A DNA stretch of 64,000 nt from Rhizophagus clarus (GCA_015698045.1 BLAL01000069.1:124001-188000); one strand, 5' to 3'; shown: positions 11,725 to 22,513, numbered from the stretch's first letter. A program made the numbers and translations. The notes: generated by a model from the sequence alone, not told the origin.

Positions 11725-14405
11725 AAGGGAGGGGTTGGGGGGGTGTTTCGTTGTTTTTTTTTAATTAATTTAAGTATTAACTTTTTTTTTACTTTTTGTA
11801 GTGTTGCCGGACGAAAAGCATGACCGGACTTTTAGAATTAAGGTAAGGGAGGGTGGGGAAGTGTTTTTCGGTGTTTTTTTTAACTATTTAATTAATTATT
11901 TTTTTTTTATTTTTTTGTAGTGTTGCCGGACAAAATGCACGACCAGACTTTTAGAATTAAGGTAAGGGAGGGTGGAAAAGTGTTTTTCGGTGTTTTTTTA
12001 ACTATTTAATTAATTATTTTTTTTTTATTTTTTTGTAGTGTTGCCGGACAAAATGCATGACCGGACTTTTAGAATTAAGGTAAGGAAGGGTGGGGAAGTG
12101 TTTTTCGGTGTTTTTTTTAACTATTTAATTAATTATTTTTTTTTTATTTTTTTGTAGTGTTGCCAGACGAAATGCATGACCAGACTTTTGGAATTAAGGT
12201 AAGGGAGGGGTTGGAGGAGGTGTTTCGTTATTTTTTTTAATTAATTAAGTATTAACTTTTTTTTTTACTTTTTGTAGTGTTGCCAGACAAAAAGCACGAC
12301 TGGACTTTTGGAATTAAGGTAAGGGAGGGTTGGGGAAGGTGTTTCGTTATTTTTTTTTAATTAATTAAGTATTAACCTTTTTTTTTATTTTTTTGTAGTG
12401 TTGCCAGACGAAAAGCATGACCGGACTTTTGGAATTAAGGTAAGGGAGGGTGGGAGAAGTGTTTTTCGGTATTTTTTTTAACTAATTAATTGTTTTTTTT
12501 TTATTTTTTTGTAGTGTTGCCAGACGAAAAGCACGACCGGACTTTTGGAATTAAGGTAAGGGAGGGTGGGGAAGTGTTTTTCAGTATTTTTTTTAACTAT
12601 TTAATTAATTATTTTTTTTTTATTTTTTGTAGTGTTGCCGGACGAAAAGCATAACCGGATTTTTGGAATTAAGGTAAGGGAGGGGTTGGGGGAGGTGTTT
12701 CGTTGTTTTTTACTTTAATTAATTAAGTATTAACTTTTTTACTTTTTGTAGTGTTGCCAGACGAAAAGCATGACTGGACTTTTGGAATTAAGGTAAGGGA
12801 GGGTTGGGAGAGGTGTTTCGTTGTTTTTTTTAATTAATTAAGTATTAACCTTTTTTTTATTTTTTTGTAGTGTTGCCGGACGAAAAGCATGACCGGACTT
12901 TTGGAATTAAGGTAAGGGAGGGTGGGGGAAGTGTTTTTCGGTATTTTTTTTAACTAATTAATTGTTTTTTTTTATTTTTTCGTAGTGTTGCCAGATGAAA
13001 AGCACGACTGGACTTTTGGAATTAAGGTAAAGGAGGGTGGAGAAGTGTTTTTCGGTGTTTTTTTTAACTATTTAATTAATTATTTTTTTTTATTTTTTTG
13101 TAGTGTTGCCAGATGAAATGCACGACCAGACTTTTGGAATTAAGATAAGGGAGGGATTGGGAGAGGTGTTTCATTGTTTTTTTTTTAATTAATTAAGTAT
13201 TAACTTTTTTTTTACTTTTTGTAGTGTTGCCAGACGAAAAGCATGACCAGACTTTTGGAATTAAGGTAAGGGAGGGTTGGGAGAGGTGTTTCGTTGTTTT
13301 TTTTAATTAATTAAGTATTAACCTTTTTTTTATTTTTTTGTAGTGTTGCTGGACGAAAAGCATGACTGGACTTTTAGAATTAAGGTAAGGAAGGGTGGGG
13401 AAAGTGTTTTTTGGTATTTTTTTTAACTAATTAATTGTTTTTTTTTTATTTTTTTGTAGTGTTGCCAGATGAAAAGCACGACCGGACTTTTGGAATTAAG
13501 GTAATGGAGGGTTGGGGGAGATGTTTCGTTATTTTTTTTTTAATTAATTAAGTATTGATTTTTTTTTATTTTTTGTAGTGTTGCCAGATGAAAAGCACGA
13601 CCGGACTTTTGGAATTAAGGTAAGAGAGGGTGGGTGAAGTGTTTTTCGGTATTTTTTTTAACAAATTAATTATTTTTTTTTTATTTTTTGTAGTGTTGCC
13701 AGGCAAAAAACACGACCAGACTTTTGGAATTAGGGTATTAAAACCCGAAAAAGAATAATAAAAATAAATAAATTTGGTATAAAATACTGAAAAAAAGTGA
13801 AAAAATAAATAAAATAAAATAAATTTTGGTAAATACCGAGTAATTTAATTTACCGAAATTAGTATTTTTTAAAAATAAATTCATATATATCTATTATAAA
13901 CTCTACACAAACATAATATCCCAAATTGACTGATCTACGCAAACTAAATTTGTAGGTTTAAAAAGTAATTTCATATAAACTCTACGCAAACCCGTATGTG
14001 AGTTATATTGGTATTATTCGGGGTCCTGTAATTACTGTAAATATTATTGGTAGTTACTGCAACCACATGATGTCCAACCCTCTTTAAACACACTAAAGAA
14101 ATACGTTTCGCAACATTTTTTTATTAATATTGTGTTGCAAAACGCATTTTTTTATTTAAAATTCAACAAATCAAACCAAATCACAAATCTATTTGAATGA
14201 ATTTGATTTGATTTGAATTTGAATTTGATTTGAATCGAATCAAATTTAAATCAAATCAAATCAAATTCAAATCAAATTTCAAATCAGATTTGAATGGTTT
14301 GATTCAAATCTGAATTCAAACTTTTCAGATTTGATTTGATCAAATCAAATTTCAAATCTAACCTGATTTGGTCTAATTTGATTTGTGCAGAACACTACTT
14401 ACAAT

Positions 14406-15088
14406 GCATTAACGAAGTTTTGAGGCAATGATCTGAAGAGTTGACTTCTTTAACAGTTATATGTAAAGGAATTTATATGAATATTGTGACCGCAGGACAT
14501 AAGCAGAAATTTAGATCATCGAATTTTAGGATAATTGATCGGAAAAAAAATTCGTTAATAGTTAGTTACATTAACTAATGAATTATATAATAAACAACAT
14601 CGTAACTATAGAAATTTGGGTTAACAAAGCTCTTGAATTTAGGATTGATGTTTTGACAATTACATGTAAAGAAATTTATATAGGCTGCTGGACATAACGG
14701 AAATTGGTTAACAAAGCTTTTCTGAAAAATTGACATTACATTTAAAGAATATCATGATCGCAGCACATTTAGACAAGACAAATGATCAGAAAAAAATTGT
14801 TAGCAATTCGTGTTCCAGTTTATATGAAATTTTGATTTTTATGATTTTAAATTATTACAATCAATTATTATGATAAAATCACTAGTTGTGAGCTTTACGG
14901 ATATATACAATTATAAAATTACATAAGATTTATTTTTTTATTGAAATAAATTGAAAAGAAGGTGGATATAATATTGTGCGGTATTGTAATGAGATATTAA
15001 TTTCATATAATGGCAATATTAATTCTAACAAATAATTTTAAAGTGTTAAATATTTCAAATTATCACAAAATATTAAAGAATCAAATGA
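14406..15088. other. Arm and centre of the outer element, no gene
   Basis: 14406-14800 continues the arm interrupted at 9740 (ACCGCAGGACATAA, ATGTAAAGAAATT phrases). 14800-15088 is AT-rich and unremarkable. Confidence 0.5.
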
Positions 15089-15357
15089 TCATACTTTTTT
15101 CACCATCCGAGCCCAGTCTCCCATGGTCTTCATTCGGTTGTTACGAGACAGACGTTTCCGTTTCTTTTTAATGTTGGTCTGGAGAAGATCATTCGATCGG
15201 GTTTGTTCTTTTATTAGATCGTCTAGCAAGATCAATATCATATTATCTATATATGAAAGAAACTATTTGAATATTATTATACGTTATTTAATGAATTAAT
15301 ATACCAGGTATTTTTTTTTATACCTGTTTCTTCTCTACTAGGTTTGGGAAAGGACAT
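15089..15357 (-). CDS. 63-aa two-exon basic protein inside a transposon
   Basis: Exon 1 (15357-15324): MSFPKPSREET plus one base. The intron runs from a GTATAAA donor to TATATAG. Exon 2 (15246-15089) completes D and continues NMILILLDDLIKEQTRSNDL, then NIKKKRKRLSRNNRMKTMGD, ending WARMVKKV and TGA. The join keeps frame (34 + 158 = 192 nt = 64 codons). KKKRKR looks like a nuclear localisation signal, and residues 14-35 could form an amphipathic helix. No family recognised. It lies between the inverted arms of the outer element, so it may be element-encoded. A TATA-like site lies 55 bp upstream. The spliced frame supports a real gene; expression is unknown. Confidence 0.55.
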
Positions 15358-15411
15358 TTTCTTTCTATCTTTTTTTTATTAGAAATCTAAAAACTCTGAT
15401 CTGAGATGTGG

Positions 15412-15421
15412 TATTTTTATA
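15412..15421 (-). promoter_or_regulatory. TATA-box-like site for the 63-aa gene
   Basis: TATAAAAATA on the minus strand, 55 bp before the ATG at 15357. This would place a start of transcription near 15385 and leave a short 5' leader. Confidence 0.4.
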
Positions 15422-15539
15422 TGTAACTGATAAGATATGGACAGTCAAACTTTAAAAAAAATATCAATTGAATTCTTTGGGAAAAAAGCACAAAGTAAAT
15501 TTTTTTATAATATTATGACTGTGATATTATGACTGTACT

Positions 15540-17557
15540 ATATAAAAGGAAATTTGGGTCAACAACTTGAAAAGTTTTTTTTAAAACTTCATTACATAAT
15601 TCCGAGATAGAGAACTAATGTAACAAATTCTGTCAATGCGCTGCAGATAAAAATCAATGTAACCATTAACAATTTTTTCTCCTGATCAATTATTGATCTA
15701 AATTTCCATTTATTTATCGTGAGCACGATATTCATGTCAAATTTTTCATATCATTACCCTAGATTCCACCAATGTGCTGCAGATAAAGATCTTTTGCAGA
15801 TAAAGAATCAACAGAACTGTTGACAAAATTTTTTTCCAATCAATTTTTTGATCTAAATTTCTGTTCATATCCTGCGATCACCTTACATGTAACCGCAATT
15901 TTTCTATTTCCCAAAATTTCATCAATTTACTTTACATTGCACTAATATTGCACTGTTAAATATTTAATATAATATTTTTTCTATTAAGATTAAAAGAATA
16001 GTTAATAATTTATTATCAATCCTAATTATTAAAATAAATATATAATATATTAAACTTATGAAAAAATGTACTCTATTTAAGTATTAGGACAGCATAATAT
16101 AGTACGTACAGTATAATTCTTCAACCCTGATTATGTAACCATTAACAAATTTTTCTCCTGATCAATTATCCCGAAAATCTGTTTATGTCCTGCGATCACG
16201 ATATTCACGTCAAATTTTTCAGATTACCCCTGAATTTTATTAATGCGCTGCAGATAAAAAATCAATGTAATCATTAACAATTTTTTTCTGATCAATTATT
16301 GATCTAAATCTCTATTTATTTATTGCGACCACGATATTCATGCCAAATTTTTCAGATCATTACCCTAGATTCCACAAATGTGCTGCAGATAAAGATCTTT
16401 TGCAGATAAAGAATCAACAGAACTGTTGACAAAATTTTTTTCTAATCAATTTGTTGATCTAAATTTCTGTTCATGTCCTGCGATCACTTTACATGTAACC
16501 GCAATTTTTCCATTTCCCAAAATTTCATCAATTTACTGTATACATTGCACTAATATTGTACTGTTAAATATTTAATATAATATTTTTTCTATTAAGATTA
16601 AAAGAATAGTTAATAATTTATTATCAATCCTAATTATTAAAATAAATATATAATATATTAAACATATGAAAAAATGTACTCTATTTAAGTATTAAGACAG
16701 CATAGTAATATAGTACGTACAGTATAATTCTTCAACCCTGATTATGTAAACATTAACAAATTTTTTCTCCTGATCAATTATCCTGAAAATCCGTTTATGT
16801 CTTGCGATCACGATATTCATGTCAAATTTTTCAGATTACCTCTGAATTCTATCAATGTGCTGCAGATAAAAAATCAATGTAACCATTAATAATTTTTTCT
16901 GATCAATTATTGATCTAAATTTCTATTTATTTATTGCGACCACGATATTCATGTCAAATTTTTCAGATCATTACCCTAGATTCCACCAATGTGCTGCAAA
17001 TAAAGATCTTTTGCAAATAAAGAATCAACAGAACAATTGATAAAATTTTTCTGACCAATTTTTTGATCTAAATTTCTATTTATGTCCTGCGATCACCTTA
17101 CATGTAACTGCAATTTTTTCATTGCCCAAAATTTCATCAATGTACTGTAAACATTGCATTAATATTGCACTGTTAAATATTTAATATAATATTTTTTCTA
17201 TTTAGATTAGATTAAAAGAACAATCCTAATTATTAAAATAAATATATAATATATTAAACATATGAAAAAAATGTACTCTATTTAAGCATAATATAGTACG
17301 TACAGTATAATTCTTCAACCCTGATTATGTAACCATTAACAAATTTTTTCTCCTGATCAATTATCCCAAAAATCCGTTTATGTCCTGCGATCACAATATT
17401 CATATAAAGTTTCTTTACTTGTAACCGTTAATATTGCTCGAAATTACCATTAATGTTCTGTGAACAAAGAGCTAATATACCCATTAAGGATTTTTCTGAT
17501 CAATTATTCCAATAATTTGAAAATTTTGTTGGCCAAATTTCCATTTATGTCCTACAG
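15540..17557. repeat. Three long tandem repeats of about 606-611 bp
   Basis: TGCTGCAGATAAAGATCTTT recurs at 15775, 16381 and (one base changed) 16992. The whole interval between them is repeated, including TTAATAATTTATTATCAATC and GTACGTACAGTATAATTC blocks; the third copy has a small deletion near 17220. Each unit contains two shorter copies of the terminal phrase of the outer element. No frame is conserved. Confidence 0.75.
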
Positions 17558-18173
17558 TTACGATTAAAGTTGCTTGCCGAAACCCATCTGGCCTAACGCG
17601 AAACGCCGAAACTCATACATAGTGCCGAAATGCCGAAATGCCAAAACTGCCAAAACTGCCAAAACTGTTTCGGCATTTCGGCATTTCGGCAGTTTCGGCA
17701 GTTTCAGCATTTTGACATAGTTTTGGCATAAGTAATACTAATATTTTAATAGAGTTTCGGCATATTTTCGTCATGTTAATAGTATCTGACAGATAAAAAT
17801 TTATTTTTTAAAATTTAAATTATTTATTGTATTTATTATACGTAATCCAATGATAAAAACTAGCAATTAAATTCAAATTTATCACTAAAGAAATAAAATC
17901 CCAGTTAAAAAAGTTCACCATTTTATTTTTATTTTATTTAATTTTGATAAAAAAAAAAATATTGATACTTGTTCGCTACTATTTTAAAAAATAGTACCCA
18001 GGCTGTACGACGTGGACGTCAGTATCAATTCACAGCCCAAAAAAAATGTGAGTCTCCAGCCGATATTTGGTACGAACTGGGCCTAGCTACTCACTATAAA
18101 ATAATATAATAAAATTAATAAATTATCTTCGGTGACGATACGTAGGTAGGTTTCTTGCCCTTCTACGATCGTG

Positions 18174-18824
18174 TCACGTATCTAAAATAAATTGGTTAAT
18201 TTAAGATGTGAATAAACTTTAATTATAGAAATTTTATAATTACCTCGTCTTTCCCAAAATCTCAATCTAAATGTGCGATAATATCTTGCTCCGATACGTG
18301 ACCATCTTCTTCCAGGGACACCGCTACGATAAAGGCAAAAACTCTAAATATCAAAAAACGAAATAATATTTAGTTAAATATTTTCAATTTTAAGCAAATA
18401 TTTTTTTTTGCCATTATATTTTTCATACATGGTATTCCCTGAGAAGATTCCTCCATTTTTGGTGGCATCGTTGTGCCGTGAACCTCGAAGTTCTAAAATG
18501 ACGATTTAGTCTGATTCAAACGAACGAATTAGTTGGATTAAAAATAATAATTCTATTTTTAACATATTTTAACATATTAAATATTATACATATGAACCTT
18601 CTTGCGATTGACCTCCAGAATCTCGATCGATCTCTCCCGTATTTGTTATGAAATTCGTCATTTCTTCTTCTTCTTTCTTCCACCAAGTAATCGGTGTATT
18701 CATCGAACCATTGAATAGGACGAGAGTGGCGACGAGGCTGGCGATGGGGCTGGCGATGAGAGTGACGATGGGGCTGGCGATGAGAGTGATGATGGGACTG
18801 GCGATGAGAGTGACGATTGGGCAT
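18174..18824 (-). CDS. 132-aa four-exon Myb/SANT (trihelix)-like protein
   Basis: Exons 18824-18598, 18492-18429, 18343-18244 and 18181-18174 join in frame (399 nt). The N-terminus is a His/Arg/Gln-Pro repeat (MPNRHSHRQSHHHSHRQPHR...). Then EYTDYLVEERRRR, FWRSIARR, TAQRCHQKWRNLLREYH and RRWSRIGARYYR give the W / IA / QC-KW-NLL-Y pattern of trihelix DNA-binding domains, assembled only after splicing. The donor of intron 1 (AAG-GTTCAT) is atypical; the others are GTATGA and GTAATT. The start at 18824 is the first ATG downstream of a TATA-like site. Probably nuclear and very basic; a transposon DNA-binding accessory is the natural guess, not shown. Confidence 0.6.
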
Positions 18825-18887
18825 ATTTACAAAATTAAGATGTGAGGAAAAACGCAAAAAGAATGAGATGAGTAAATCGTAAAATAT

Positions 18888-18896
18888 CCTTTTATA
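18888..18896 (-). promoter_or_regulatory. TATA-box-like site for the Myb/SANT-like gene
   Basis: TATAAAAGG on the minus strand, 64 bp before the ATG at 18824. Confidence 0.45.
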
Positions 18897-19502
18897 AATA
18901 AAATTTGGACAATTCCTTTTTGTTCCCTTTCTTCAAAATACTGATTTATTAGTTTGCATCATTAAATTTAAATATCATCCTTAAAATAATAAATCTTTGT
19001 TTATTCTCTTTGTTCTTAAAAAAAAATCATTTTTTTTAAAAAAAAATCGGAATATTTTGTACATCCCTTAAAAAAAAATAAAAAAATCAGTGCATAATAC
19101 ATACAATGTGATTTGTATAAAAAAGTCATCTTGCATCGTTAAACAAATACCGATATAAAATTACTAATCATCATCCCTGTGTGATAAAATTTAATTGTTA
19201 ACTTCTTTCTCTTTCTTTAGAGCACACATTGAACACGAATCAACACAAATTTAACAAAATTTGGCTAAAACGAGCGAAATTTTACCAGAATTATCAGCAC
19301 AAATCGAACACAAATCGAACACAAATTGAACAAGATCGAAAGAGTTCATTTGCATCACGTCGGTGTTGTTTAAATTTCGTCACACAAAAATTTTTTAATT
19401 TAAACTCTTAAATAAATCAATATAATTATAAACTTATTTACAAATTTACTTTATTAATAAAAGAATTATTGTTATAATGATTTCCTAAAAATAAAGAAAA
19501 AA

Positions 19503-19823
19503 TTATTCTTCTTCATCTACATCATCTACATCGATGAATTCATTCAATAAATCCTCTACATTATAATCAAAATTTCCTCCCCCATCGCTTTCTTGTTCGC
19601 TTTCTTGCTCATCATCATTGCCATCATCTGTATTAATTTTTTCGTATTCTTCTTCAGATTCATCTAAAATGTCGTCCGGGATCTCTCCAATTTCTTCAAT
19701 TATTAATTTGTGTGACAAATCAACAAATTTATCGATCCATACATGTTCTATTAGGACAACACAATTATCTGAAGGACAGATCATTTCCTGAATGACCGTC
19801 AGATATGATTGGTTGTGTGTCAT
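19503..19823 (-). CDS. 106-aa acidic protein of a hAT-like element
   Basis: Starts at an ATG (19823) with MTHNQSYLTVIQEMICPSDN, then VWIDKFVDLSHKLIIEEIGE, and ends in a long Asp/Glu tail (EQESEQESDGGG, DVDDVDEEE). It lies upstream of and on the same strand as the basic Myb/SANT-like gene, inside one transposon. It may be a C-terminal remnant of a transposase or an independent small protein; I do not recognise the family. The strong charge contrast with its neighbour is notable. Confidence 0.45.
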   Translation of the reverse strand: MTHNQSYLTVIQEMICPSDNCVVLIEHVWIDKFVDLSHKLIIEEIGEIPDDILDESEEEYEKINTDDGNDDEQESEQESDGGGNFDYNVEDLLNEFIDVDDVDEEE

Positions 19824-22147
19824 ATGGTGGCTGAATTTTATTTTGTTACACTAATTACATTATTAGAAAAATGAAACTATGCCGAAACTATATTAAAGTA
19901 TTAATATATATTATGCCGAAACTATGCCAAAATGCCGAAACTGTTTCGGCATTTTGGCAGTTTTGGCAGTTTCGGCATTTCGGCATTTTTGGCTGCTTGC
20001 CGAAACCTAGTTTCGCCAGTTTCGGCAATTTCGGCATGCCGAAACTCACTAGTTTCGGCAAGCAACCTTAGTTACGATACTCATATATAATTTCTTTACA
20101 TGTAACTGTTAAGACGTCAAATTTTCCCAAAATTTTTGTCATAAAGAATCAATGTAACCATTAACAAATTCTTCTGATCAACTATCCAAGATTTAATGTA
20201 ACTATGAACGTTTTTTTCGAGAATGCTAACCCAATTTCCTTTTATGTGCTGCGGTCACGATGTAATTTTTTTTTAATATTAGGAGAAATCTCTATAAATA
20301 AATAAAGATGATGCTGTATTCATTTCGTCAGGAATCACCTATTTCTTTACGTTGCTACTAGCACAATACCGATAAGTACCATCTTGTTTGTTTATCATGA
20401 CTAAACGCAGAGGAGTAACAGAAAAAGGTAATAATATTATATTTTTGATTTAAAATTTATATAGTAATTGCGTCTAATACTATTATAATGATACCTAAAA
20501 AACAAGGCAACAAAAGCTGCAAAGACTACAAAAACTATTCGTACATATGTTGCCAACTCTTCACGTGATTATAATAAGGAAAGAGATGAAAGGAGAGAGG
20601 AAGGAAGTGAACATGAACAAGATAATTTACATGAACAAGATGTAGATATTGGAGAAGGTAATAATAGACAAGATGATGATATTGAAAGAATTATTTTAGG
20701 TAAATATGTTATAATAATTGTTTTATTATTCAATTGAAATGATATTTCTGCGAATTTATTTAAAACTAAATTTACTTCGTTATAATGAAGATATGCTTCC
20801 AGAGCAAGAAGAAAGAAATATTGAAAAAGAAAGAAAAGAAAATGAGAAGAAAGAGATGGAGAGGAGAGATAAAGAGAGAAGAGAGAAAGAAAGAAGAGAG
20901 AAAGAGAGAAGAGAGAAAGAGAGAAGAGAGAAAGAGAGAAGAGAGAGAGATAGGAAAGAGAAAGATAAAGAACAAGAAGACAATGAAAATGATGAAAGCG
21001 GTAAAAATATAAATCTGAACATAATTAATAAATATAATTTTATTCTCATTTAATATTACTTCTAGAGAGTGAAGAAGAAATTCCAGTTCAATTTGGCGTA
21101 ATGACCAATCAATTGCAAATTTGCAATTGGTTGGTTTTACATCCAAGTGTACTACATCTGGCAAACAAAATGCTTGATGCCTTGACGAAGCAGCCATCAA
21201 CAAATTTGCCACTAACCACCTCGACTTCGTCACCATCTGATAACGTAAAATCCATTTCTTATTTTAGTTGTTACATTCTTACCAATTAAGAACAATCGTT
21301 ATTACACAGAATTACTGATGTATTATGTATTATTGATATTATTACTGTTTAGGATAATTATCGTCTTATTGACGAAGAAATGAAATGCCTTTTTTTGCGA
21401 ACTAGAAATCCGCCCGATCATGCGTTTGATAAAATAACACAAAAAATTTTTGGGCATGATGCTTATCAAAGCGTGGCGAAGTCAATTAACGAATGATATC
21501 ATAAATCATTTTCTGACTATCGATATCAATTGAAAAATGTATTTTCAACATTAGTAAAAGAATTTTGATAAATTGTAGAAAAGTGATCGATATGTTCATA
21601 TCGTTATGTTGTTGTTTTATTACAATGATTTAATGATTTAAATTTTTTTTCTATTAAAGTGGATATACGGAAAGTTCAGATCCTACTGATGAAGAAGTAA
21701 ACAATTTCATATCACGTAAGGTGATTTTAAAGAGAATCTTAAGCCGATATGTTTCAGCCATCGATTTTACAAAATTATCAGAAACTTCACTAGATAAATT
21801 AATAGAATTCTTCAGAAAATGCTTCAAAATAGTCTGGGTTGAAACTAAAGATGGGTCCTCAATTGATTTCCAAAATTCGCAATATTGCGGGTTTTGGAAA
21901 TCAATTGCGCTTAGTAATTCGCAAACCCGCAAATAATTTATAGTACCGCAAATAACCCGCAAATAATTTATAGTACCGCAAATAATCCGCAAATCTGCAA
22001 ACCCACAAATAATCCGCAAATCTGCAAATAATTTACATTATCGCAAATTTGCGAATAAGTAGACAAAATTGTCCACTTTTAGTATATAAATAAATTTGGT
22101 TATATTTAATTGCGAAGATTAAATTAACATGATTCATAAGTTTACAA

Positions 22148-22460
22148 AATGGACAAAATTGTCCGGAGATGGAAAAAAAAAGTGAAAAAAAAAGTGGACA
22201 AAGTTGTCCAGACGAAAAAAAAAAAGCGAAAAAAAGTGGACAAAGTTGTCCAGACGAAAAAAAAAGTGAAAAAAAAAGTGAACAAAGTTGTCCAGACGAA
22301 AAAAAAGCAAAAAAAAAGTGGACAAAGTTGTCCAAACGAAAAAAAAAGTGAAGTAAAAATGGACAAAGTTGTCCAGAGACGAAAAAAAAGGACAAAGTCG
22401 AAAAAAAAAGTGGACAAAGTTGTCCAGAGACGAAAAAAAGTGGACAAAGTTGTCCAAAAC
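22148..22460. repeat. Palindromic minisatellite GGACAAAGTTGTCC
   Basis: About eight units of 35-45 bp, each with the near-perfect palindrome GTGGACAAAGTTGTCCAGA followed by GAAAAAAAAAGTGAAAAAA. It starts just downstream of the GTATATG donor of the minus-strand exon, so it would lie in an intron. The Phe/Leu-rich minus frames across it are not proteins. Confidence 0.75.
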
Positions 22461-22513
22461 TGAAAAATAGACAGAAACAAAATAAAGGGAAAGGGGACAA
22501 AATTATCATATAC

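Larger units (their letters stand above)
10152..13740 (+). repeat. 21-copy acceptor/micro-exon/donor tandem array
   Basis: Unit about 119 bp (115-122). Each has a pyrimidine tract ending TTTTTTGTAG, a 41-nt core TGTTGCCGGACGAAAAGCAT... ending ...TTTTGGAATTAAG, then a donor-like GTAAGGGAGG, then a spacer of one of two types. Cores start at 10152, 10269, 10391, 10510, then (after an inserted hAT-like element) 11802, 11921, 12039, 12158, 12278, 12399, 12515, 12633, 12752, 12871, 12986, 13104, 13225, 13344, 13460, 13579 and 13694. In one frame the core reads LPDEKHDRTFGIK. Since 41 is not a multiple of 3, splicing every core together shifts frame each time and meets stops, so no long protein results. 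From 12158 on the spacers repeat as a four-unit order, period about 474 bp. Confidence 0.85.
10025..14028. mobile_element. CAGGACCCCG-family transposon, 6-bp TSD TAATTA
   Basis: Inverted ends CAGGACCCCGAACAATACTA and CAGGACCCCGAATAATACCA match over about 36 bp and are flanked by TAATTA at 10019-10024 and 14029-14034. The element at 50139-51588 has the same first ten bases and also a 6-bp duplication, so this is one family. The superfamily is not clear: 6 bp fits some hAT, Dada or IS3EU-type elements. The cargo is the 21-copy splice-module array; no transposase. Confidence 0.8.
9748..14397. mobile_element. Non-autonomous hAT-like element, 8-bp TSD CTTACAAT
   Basis: Flanked by exact 8-bp direct repeats CTTACAAT (9740-9747 and 14398-14405). 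Ends are TAGTGTTCCGCAAACGATTT and, inverted, TAGTGTTCTGCACAAATCAA. Both arms continue for about 230 bp as inverted AATCAAAT-type short repeats. No transposase frame. The interior is filled by a second transposon (10025-14028). The 8-bp duplication and short terminal repeat fit the hAT superfamily. Confidence 0.8.
17566..20070. mobile_element. hAT-like element with 8-bp TSD GTTACGAT and two genes
   Basis: Ends TAAAGTTGCTTGCCGAAAC and, inverted, TAAGGTTGCTTGCCGAAAC. Exact target duplications GTTACGAT at 17558-17565 and 20071-20078. Subterminal GCCGAAA/TTTCGGC arrays form large palindromes at about 17600-17720 and 19900-20050. The interior has two minus-strand genes: a basic Myb/SANT-like protein (18174-18824) and a very acidic protein (19503-19823). 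No recognisable transposase, so non-autonomous or reduced. The TAAAG start and GCCGAAA motif tie it to 10561-11724. Confidence 0.8.
9293..20264. mobile_element. Old transposon with long inverted, internally repeated arms
   Basis: The left end (about 9293: ATCGTGATTGCAGCACATAA) and right end (about 20264, reverse complement ATCGTGACCGCAGCACATAA) are inverted copies. The arms at 9293-9739 and 14406-14800 (+) and at 15540-17557 and 20079-20264 (-) are built from one recurring phrase (CGTGACCGCAGGACATAAAC..., TTACATGTAAAGAAATTT...). Two later elements (9748-14397 and 17566-20070) sit inside. Without them it would be about 3.8 kb and carries a small spliced minus-strand gene at 15089-15357 in its centre. 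No clear target duplication was found, so the limits are estimates. Confidence 0.45.

Noticed and set aside
10152..13740. Regular repeats with spacers, superficially like a CRISPR array
   Set aside because: The spacers are themselves repeated and T-rich, the units carry splice signals, the array sits in a transposon of a eukaryote, and there are no cas-like genes.
17566..20070. PIF/Harbinger element, because it encodes a Myb/SANT-like protein
   Set aside because: Harbinger elements duplicate 3 bp (TWA); here an exact 8-bp duplication GTTACGAT flanks the ends, and no Harbinger nuclease is present.
20772..21236. 154-residue hydrophobic minus-strand frame, looking like a membrane protein
   Set aside because: It is the antisense of the KERRE-repeat exon of the plus-strand gene.
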